A stretch of 48,955 bases of DNA from Methanobacteriota archaeon (GTDB taxonomy: Archaea > Thermoplasmatota > Poseidoniia > MGIII > CG-Epi1), in the NCBI GenBank assembly GCA_014240255.1, contig JAAZXG010000006.1, positions 1 through 48,955 on the forward strand. The letters are read 5' to 3'. The first letter of the stretch is position 1. Each line of letters begins with the position of its first letter. Shown here piece by piece: positions 44,400-48,955 of this stretch. The translations under genes and the position numbers were made by a program. The notes beneath the pieces are model-generated. The model searched no databases, was not told the DNA's origin, and was given only the letters and a program-made list of their open reading frames with translations.

Positions 44400-45830
44400 T
44401 TGGTAGTTAAAGAAAAGGAAATCATTGACTGGCTCTCCGAACGTAAATTGATGCCTTCCCCTGAATTGATAACGCATATTTCTAATCATCCTGATGGTTT
44501 AGTTTTACTTGAGAAATCAGTTGCATCAATCGATGGTCCCAAACTTTTTTTGAGTGTATCCGACTTGCTGATTGAGGACAATCCGGAACCCCCTAAACCG
44601 ATAAGCCGTCCCAAAGTAGCAAACATTCCTCCTGTAATAATTGAAAGACAAATAGACAAGAGCATGGCCGATGGGAAATTACAAAGTTTTGTTTCATTAT
44701 TTAATGATCGTTTTACTACACTATCACGCCTAGTTAGAAGAAATCCTTCTATGAGAGGTGCTGGACCATTATCTGTTTTAAATCCAGATGAAGAGAATCA
44801 AGCGATTGGTATGATTGCCGAAATTCAAACCTTTCCAAATGGTCGGACTAAAGTTGTTATTGAAGATAAGGATAACAGAATTAATATAATGCTTAAAGAG
44901 GAAGAAGGCAATCCTCTTAATTTGTTAAATGATGAAGTTATTGGCGTATCTGGTAAGTTGAATCGTCAAGGAAATTTGCTATATGTAAATTCTCCAATTG
45001 TTCGCCCACATTTGGGTCGCTATCGTGAGGCAGCACGTTCTGAAGAACCATATATTGCACTTTTTATCTCAGATATTCATCTTGGAAGTGGGACATTTAA
45101 AGAGAATGAATGGAATAAATTTGTTTCATGGTTAAATGGTGAAGTTGATTATCATAAAGAATGGATTCCTAATCCCGGTTATCTTGTAATAGCAGGCGAT
45201 GCAGTTGATGGAATAGATTCTTATCCAGGTCAAGAAGATGATTTGTCTATAACTGATGTTTGGGAGCAATATTCTACTCTCTCTAAATCTATTTCTAAAA
45301 TACCAAATACGATTCAAACAGTAATAATGCCTGGAAATCATGATGCAGTTCGTTTGATGGAACCACAATTGCCGCTACCTGATAGAGTCATAAAAGATTT
45401 TGGAGATAATCTTACATTTACTGCAAACCCAGTGTTATTGAATTTAGCTGGTGTTCAAGTCCTTTGTTATCATGGTAAATCTTTAGATGATTTAGTTAGC
45501 CTTCGTGATTTGACATATGAGGATCCTATGTCTATGATGAAAGAATTACTTAACCGAAGACATATGGCTCCAATATATGGGGCAAAAACTCCCCTAGCTC
45601 CTGAAAAACAAGATCATATGTTAATCCGTGATGTTCCAGATATTTTTGTGACTGGCCATGTTCATTCATTTGGTATCGAAAGATATAATGGAGTTCTAAT
45701 GTTGAATCCGGGTACTTGGCAAGCACAAACAGACTATCAAAAGATGATGGGTTTTCAACCTCAGCCATGTAGAGCAGTTGCAGTTAATCTACAAACATTT
45801 GATACTCAAGTATTGGATTTTAATTTTTAA
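44400..45830 (+). CDS. polB: DNA polymerase D (polII) small subunit DP1
   Basis: This 476-residue protein starts with TTG. It has an OB fold (about residues 130-205) and a calcineurin-like phosphoesterase domain with metal motifs DIHLGS (D225/H227), AGDAVDG (266), MPGNHD (312-315), CYHGKS and VTGHVHS. DP1 supplies the 3'-5' exonuclease and structural role to the archaeal replicative polymerase D. It is shorter than DP1 of Pyrococcus or Methanocaldococcus, having little of the N-terminal region. The large subunit DP2 is not in the window. Confidence 0.93.
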   Translation: MVVKEKEIIDWLSERKLMPSPELITHISNHPDGLVLLEKSVASIDGPKLFLSVSDLLIEDNPEPPKPISRPKVANIPPVIIERQIDKSMADGKLQSFVSLFNDRFTTLSRLVRRNPSMRGAGPLSVLNPDEENQAIGMIAEIQTFPNGRTKVVIEDKDNRINIMLKEEEGNPLNLLNDEVIGVSGKLNRQGNLLYVNSPIVRPHLGRYREAARSEEPYIALFISDIHLGSGTFKENEWNKFVSWLNGEVDYHKEWIPNPGYLVIAGDAVDGIDSYPGQEDDLSITDVWEQYSTLSKSISKIPNTIQTVIMPGNHDAVRLMEPQLPLPDRVIKDFGDNLTFTANPVLLNLAGVQVLCYHGKSLDDLVSLRDLTYEDPMSMMKELLNRRHMAPIYGAKTPLAPEKQDHMLIRDVPDIFVTGHVHSFGIERYNGVLMLNPGTWQAQTDYQKMMGFQPQPCRAVAVNLQTFDTQVLDFNF

Positions 45831-45839
45831 CTAACTCAG

Positions 45840-45850
45840 TTTATAAATAT
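45840..45850 (+). promoter_or_regulatory. TATA box of the VOC gene
   Basis: TTTATAAATAT lies about 29 bases before the ATG at 45874, a canonical distance for a leaderless archaeal transcript. Confidence 0.6.
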
Positions 45851-45873
45851 TCATAGTTATAGTAAAATTATAC

Positions 45874-46275
45874 ATGCGCAATCCCAACAATGCATTTCAT
45901 TTAGCAATTCCATGTAAAGATTTAGATGAAACTGTTGATTTTTATGAGACTAAATTAGGTTGTGAACTTCGCCGTAAATATGAAGATCGGGCTACTTTTT
46001 TCTTTTTTGGAGATCAATTGGTATGTCATCTTTCTCCAGATAAGATAGATTTAGATCCTAATCCATATCCTAGACATTTTGGAATAACTTTTTCAAATAA
46101 AGACGAGTTTGATTCATTTGTAAAATATTTAGAGTCGAAAGAAGTCCAATTCTTGAAACCAATTACTACACGTTTTGAAGGGATGCCTGAAGTACACTCC
46201 ACTTTTTTCTTGAAAGATCCTTCAAATAATATTCTAGAGTTTAAATTTTACCCGAATAAGGAGATGATGTATTAG
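45874..46275 (+). CDS. VOC-superfamily (glyoxalase-like) protein
   Basis: This 133-residue protein forms one VOC unit of two beta-alpha-beta-beta-beta modules: FHLAIPCKDLDETVDFYETKLGCELRRKY and HFGITFSNKDEFDSFVKYLESKEVQF. Likely metal ligands are the His in FHLAI, the His in VCHLSP or RHFGI, and the Glu in ILEFKFY. Members include glyoxalase, dioxygenases and fosfomycin-resistance enzymes; the substrate cannot be told. The next gene starts two bases after its stop. Confidence 0.85.
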   Translation: MRNPNNAFHLAIPCKDLDETVDFYETKLGCELRRKYEDRATFFFFGDQLVCHLSPDKIDLDPNPYPRHFGITFSNKDEFDSFVKYLESKEVQFLKPITTRFEGMPEVHSTFFLKDPSNNILEFKFYPNKEMMY

Positions 46276-46277
46276 CT

Positions 46278-47333
46278 ATGTCTAAAATAAAAGTAATAAT
46301 TACTGGAGCTGGCGGCGGTGGCGCTAATAATATAATTTCAACTATTAAAGAGAGAGATAAGTATACTTTGATTGGATTTGATATTTCTAAATTTAAGGTA
46401 GCTAGAGCTGATGTTGATTTAGGTTTTGTAGTGCCTCCAGCTTCTTCACCCAATTATGAGGCAGAGATCATTAAAATTATTAAAGATATAAAGCCTGATT
46501 TGATAATTCCCACTAATGATCCTGAGGTTGAAAAATTATCAGAAATTAGAGATAATATAGGAACTGAGTTATTTTTCCCAGATCATAAGTCAGTAGCCCT
46601 TTGTTTGAATAAATGGAATTTCCATAATTTTGCAATAAAGCATGATATCCGTGTTGCTGAAACATATCATGTTGAAAAAATAGAAGATGTTGATAGAATT
46701 TTTTCAAATTTCAAATCAGATTTACTTTGGTGTAGGGCCATAAAAGGTGCCGGTTCTAAAGGGGCTACAAAAGTTAAGGATCCAGAACAAGCAAAATGGT
46801 GGATAAAATATTGGAATGAGATGAGAGGTATGGAAATTTCAGATTTTACAATATCTGAGTTTTTACCAGGTCGTGATTTTGCTTGTCAAAGTACATGGCA
46901 AAATGGTAAACTAATTTTGATGAAAGCAGCGGAACGCCTTTCTTACATCGAAGCTGCTTCACGCCCAAGTAATATGTCCTCTTCACCTGAGCTAGCTAAG
47001 ACAGTTTATGATGAAAAATTGTTTGACTTTTGTGTGGATGTTATTAATAAATTATCTGATGGTAATGCTCATGGTAATTACGACATTGATATAAAAATGA
47101 ATTCTAAAGAACAATTTTGTGTCACTGAAATAAATATAGGTCGTTTTTTTATGATTACTAACTTATTTAATTTATCTGGAAATCATTCAATGATAGATAC
47201 TTATCTTAAACTTGCAACTGGTCAAAACTTAGACATCTCAACCCCTTTTGATTTCTCAGAAAAATACTTAATTCGTTCTTTGGATACCTTACCGACGGTT
47301 CTATCTTTAGACGAAATAACTAGTCGTCTTTAG
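46278..47333 (+). CDS. ATP-grasp family protein (CarB/PylC-like)
   Basis: This 351-residue protein has an N-terminal pre-ATP-grasp Rossmann-like domain (VIITGAGGGGANNIISTI, LIIPTNDPEV) and an ATP-grasp fold with LLWCRAIKGAGSKGATKV, ISEFLPGRDFACQST and the metal-binding DIDIKMN...CVTEINIGRF. Such enzymes ligate a carboxylate to an amine or other nucleophile using ATP, or make carbamoyl phosphate-type intermediates. The substrate is unknown. It overlaps the convergent glycosyltransferase gene by 14 bases. Confidence 0.82.
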   Translation: MSKIKVIITGAGGGGANNIISTIKERDKYTLIGFDISKFKVARADVDLGFVVPPASSPNYEAEIIKIIKDIKPDLIIPTNDPEVEKLSEIRDNIGTELFFPDHKSVALCLNKWNFHNFAIKHDIRVAETYHVEKIEDVDRIFSNFKSDLLWCRAIKGAGSKGATKVKDPEQAKWWIKYWNEMRGMEISDFTISEFLPGRDFACQSTWQNGKLILMKAAERLSYIEAASRPSNMSSSPELAKTVYDEKLFDFCVDVINKLSDGNAHGNYDIDIKMNSKEQFCVTEINIGRFFMITNLFNLSGNHSMIDTYLKLATGQNLDISTPFDFSEKYLIRSLDTLPTVLSLDEITSRL

Positions 47334-48570
47334 ATTTATTTTTTTTTACGAATTTATACAATGAGCCGATTCTATCTTCACAAAAGTCCCAATTGTGTTT
47401 TTTCTCAGCCAATCTCCGTGCTCGTCTTCCCATATCATTGCATAAAGTTTCATCAAACATCATTTTCATAATTACTGCTTTTAGACGATCCCATTTTCCC
47501 CATTCAAAAGTTAAACCAATCTCTTCTCTCTCTACCATTTGTCCCATTAGTAATTCTTTACAAGTTATAATTGGCACGCCTGCCGCCATAGCCTCGAATA
47601 ATTTGTTTGGCGCGCTCAGTCTATTATTGATATTTGCTGGATCCAGTGCCATTAATACTGCATCACATTGAATTGTTTGTAATGGCACATTATCAGGATG
47701 GATAGGTCCTATATATTTTACATTAGGCATTTTAGCTTCTAATTTTTTCAATGTAGGAACTAAAGTTCCAAATCCCCCCACATCGAATTGAACATCTTTC
47801 ATTTTATTTACAGTAAGGGCAGTTTCAATTATACCTCTCGACGGGTGTTTTTCTAAAACTCCAATATATAGTAATCTGAATGTATTTGTTTTCTGTCTAT
47901 TCTCAATTCTCCTCATAGGATATACATCTAGTCTTTTAACATTTCCAACTCTTGTTAATCGGGAATTCATAAAATCTCTTTGAGAGAGATTCATTACTTC
48001 AAATGCTTCTTCTTCGGTTGAAGCAAATGGGGCCTTTGGTCCGAGTTTCAACATTTGTGATATTCTAGCATAGTTTGCAGGTCCTGCTGAGATAATACCA
48101 TGACAATGCTTCAATAATCTAGCTTCTAATCTATGTAACCATTTAGCAATAATGCTAGAGACGGCTCCTTCTACTAATCCCGGATAGTTTTCATGACAAT
48201 CATAAACAAGTGGTATCTCTGCTATTTTAGAGGTAAAAACACCACCAATTAAGGTATCTAAATCATGATAATGAAGTATGATATCTTTTTCAATTTTCTG
48301 AAATGCTAAAATCTGCCAAGTAGTCCATGCCAAAAATTTTGGTAGTTTTTTTGCAAAAACAGCGGCATTATTGAGAGGGCATTCTTCTTGATATCTCCAT
48401 ATAGTTCCCCACTCAGTAGCAGTTGTCATCTCATTTTTCCCAGTTCTATCCCATGCTAGAAGTATTACTCGGTGTCCTTGTTTCGATAAAGTTTTTGCAG
48501 TATCTGAAACTACAGGTTCAGCAAAACCGCCTGTTGTCAAGCGTGTTCGAACCATAATTACTAGAGACAT
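47320..48570 (-). CDS. glycosyltransferase, GT4-like
   Basis: This 416-residue GT-B-type protein has the N-terminal TRLTTGGFAEPVVSDTAKTLSKQGHRVILLAWDR and the HYHDLDTLIGG segment, then VYDCHENYPG. The donor domain includes RLLYIGVLEKHPSRGIIETAL, DAVLMALDP and APNKLFEAMAAGVPIIT, where the family usually has its nucleotide-sugar contact. It probably builds surface or N-linked glycans. It faces the ATP-grasp gene convergently and is transcribed away from tRNA-Asn. Confidence 0.82.
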   Translation of the reverse strand: MSLVIMVRTRLTTGGFAEPVVSDTAKTLSKQGHRVILLAWDRTGKNEMTTATEWGTIWRYQEECPLNNAAVFAKKLPKFLAWTTWQILAFQKIEKDIILHYHDLDTLIGGVFTSKIAEIPLVYDCHENYPGLVEGAVSSIIAKWLHRLEARLLKHCHGIISAGPANYARISQMLKLGPKAPFASTEEEAFEVMNLSQRDFMNSRLTRVGNVKRLDVYPMRRIENRQKTNTFRLLYIGVLEKHPSRGIIETALTVNKMKDVQFDVGGFGTLVPTLKKLEAKMPNVKYIGPIHPDNVPLQTIQCDAVLMALDPANINNRLSAPNKLFEAMAAGVPIITCKELLMGQMVEREEIGLTFEWGKWDRLKAVIMKMMFDETLCNDMGRRARRLAEKKHNWDFCEDRIGSLYKFVKKNKSKDD

Positions 48571-48620
48571 TATATCTTAAGGAAACGATGCATAAATACA
48601 ATCTTTGTTCATCACAGAAC

Positions 48621-48627
48621 TTTTAAA
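48621..48627 (+). promoter_or_regulatory. TATA box of tRNA-Asn
   Basis: TTTTAAA lies about 30 bases before the 5' end of the mature tRNA, as expected for an archaeal tRNA promoter. Confidence 0.55.
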
Positions 48628-48653
48628 CCATACCTCAGTCAGCACCCTTCAGT

Positions 48654-48730
48654 GCCGCTGTAGCTCAGTAGGTCAGAGCATCCGGCTGTTAACCGGACGG
48701 TCATCGGTTCGAATCCGATCAGCGGCGCCA
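48654..48730 (+). tRNA. tRNA-Asn(GUU), CCA encoded
   Basis: The acceptor GCCGCTG pairs with CAGCGGC, the D arm is GCTC...GAGC, the anticodon stem TCCGG pairs with CCGGA around loop C-T-GTT-A-A, and the T arm is ATCGG-TTCGAAT-CCGAT. Discriminator G is followed by encoded CCA. It has no intron. Confidence 0.97.
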
Positions 48731-48733
48731 CTG

Positions 48734-48759
48734 GGGCCCGTAGCTTAGTCTGGTGGAGC
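48734..48759 (+). pseudogene. 5' part of a tRNA-Ile-like gene, cut after the D arm
   Basis: GGGCCCG-TA-GCTT-AGTCTGGTG-GAGC is the acceptor strand and D arm of a tRNA, three bases after tRNA-Asn. No anticodon stem, T arm or acceptor partner follows on this strand; the sequence turns into a protein-coding frame. Acceptor GGGCCCG with discriminator A (seen in the inverted copy) suits archaeal tRNA-Ile(GAU), but the anticodon is not visible. Confidence 0.7.
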
Positions 48760-48946
48760 TGCTATGGGATATCTTTCTGAATTAAATGAACTAAATGAGG
48801 ATAATTTGATTATAGCTATGAAATATGGTTCAGCGGTAGCTTCAATCACAGTAGAAGGCTTTGGAACTGAAAGCATTATGGATGTGGAAAAAGAAGAAGT
48901 TGAAAGAAGATTTAGCATTCTGAGTGGTGGGCCCGGCCGGATTTGA
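48752..48946 (+). pseudogene. C-terminal fragment of a PfkB-family sugar kinase
   Basis: The frame reads GGAAMGYLSELNE, then NLIIAMKYGSAVASITVEGFG and EEVERRFSIL. This is the end of a PfkB/ribokinase-family protein, beginning just at the GG of the family's D-x-F-x-GG catalytic region. The N-terminal 250 or so residues and the catalytic Asp are absent; upstream is tRNA sequence. The ORF runs into the opposite-strand tRNA at its end. It is a fragment at a junction, not a functional small gene. Confidence 0.7.
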
Positions 48947-48955
48947 ACCGACGAC
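48925..48955 (-). tRNA. 3' end of a tRNA, probably tRNA-Ile (partial at contig edge)
   Basis: On the minus strand the window ends inside a tRNA: T arm GTCGG-TTCAAAT-CCGGC, acceptor strand CGGGCCC, discriminator A and encoded CCA. The acceptor is the exact partner of the GGGCCCG at 48734. The 5' part, including the anticodon, is beyond the window. Confidence 0.8.

Noticed and set aside
48764-48946. 60-residue ORF as an independent small gene
   Set aside because: It matches the C-terminal end of PfkB kinases and is flanked by tRNA pieces, so it is a fragment at a junction.
48734-48955. A split or intron-containing tRNA spanning this whole stretch
   Set aside because: The 3' part is on the opposite strand, so the two pieces cannot belong to one collinear transcript; a split tRNA made in trans is possible but less simple than a fold-back chimera.

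Overview
This window is a gene-dense, AT-rich archaeal contig. It encodes archaeal exosome subunits (Rrp4, Rrp41, Rrp42), a proteasome alpha subunit, SBDS, eL43, RNA polymerase subunit P, KEOPS Pcc1, prefoldin beta, GatE, MptE, Orc1/Cdc6 and the small subunit of DNA polymerase D. Many long secreted beta-sandwich proteins and fatty-acid/short-chain oxidoreductase genes sit among them. Together these suggest a heterotrophic planktonic euryarchaeon, most likely of the Thermoplasmatota / Marine Group II-III type. That assignment is inference from gene content and low GC, not a computed phylogeny.

Layout. 1-3.9 kb: the 3' part of a VCBS-repeat surface protein, a minus-strand set (secreted M14 carboxypeptidase, enoyl-CoA hydratase, flavin-reductase-like protein) and a small Asn/Glu-rich surface protein. 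3.9-6.5 kb: an SDR dehydrogenase, a solitary J-domain protein and a DHA2-type MFS transporter. 6.5-13.6 kb (minus): an intron-containing tRNA-Tyr, a PrsW-like membrane protease, and the archaeal proteasome/exosome superoperon read psmA-SBDS-rrp4-rrp41-rrp42-eL43-rpoP-pcc1-pfdB-DHH. rpoP was too short for the ORF track and is added here. 13.6-20.3 kb: a PKD lipoprotein, a propeller-TPR protein and a 1302-residue envelope protein. 20.4-28.5 kb: MptE, an orphan ABC ATPase, DUF167 and Toprim proteins, a class III aminotransferase, a histidine-ammonia-lyase-like gene with an ACG instead of ASG MIO motif, and two TPR genes. 28.5-34 kb (minus): GT4, GlmU-like and GatE genes plus two uncharacterised genes. 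34-39.5 kb: a lipoprotein, a 2-TM protein, a giant NEW3/CARDB-type surface protein, a shortened Nop5-like protein and a DUF368 polyprenyl-phosphate transporter. 39.5-42.5 kb: TrkA and TrkH potassium uptake. 42.5-45.8 kb: a hypothetical gene, then orc1/cdc6 and polD small subunit diverging from a 177-bp AT-rich intergenic region that is a good candidate replication origin. 45.8-48.7 kb: VOC, ATP-grasp and glycosyltransferase genes and tRNA-Asn.

The last 220 bases look like a fold-back junction. The 5' part of a tRNA-Ile-like gene runs into the C-terminal end of a PfkB sugar kinase, and the 3' end of the same kind of tRNA follows on the opposite strand. The switch is at a ten-base stretch that fits both parents, which suggests an amplification/assembly chimera or a real inversion.

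Themes: a rich cell surface, with several proteins ending in a short Ser-rich motif, one membrane helix and Arg/Lys; tightly overlapping minus-strand operons with good Shine-Dalgarno sites; and operon-first genes whose TATA-like boxes lie 24-30 bases from the start codon, suggesting leaderless transcripts. There is no gene-free stretch longer than 300 bases. I saw no CRISPR array, insertion sequence or rRNA.
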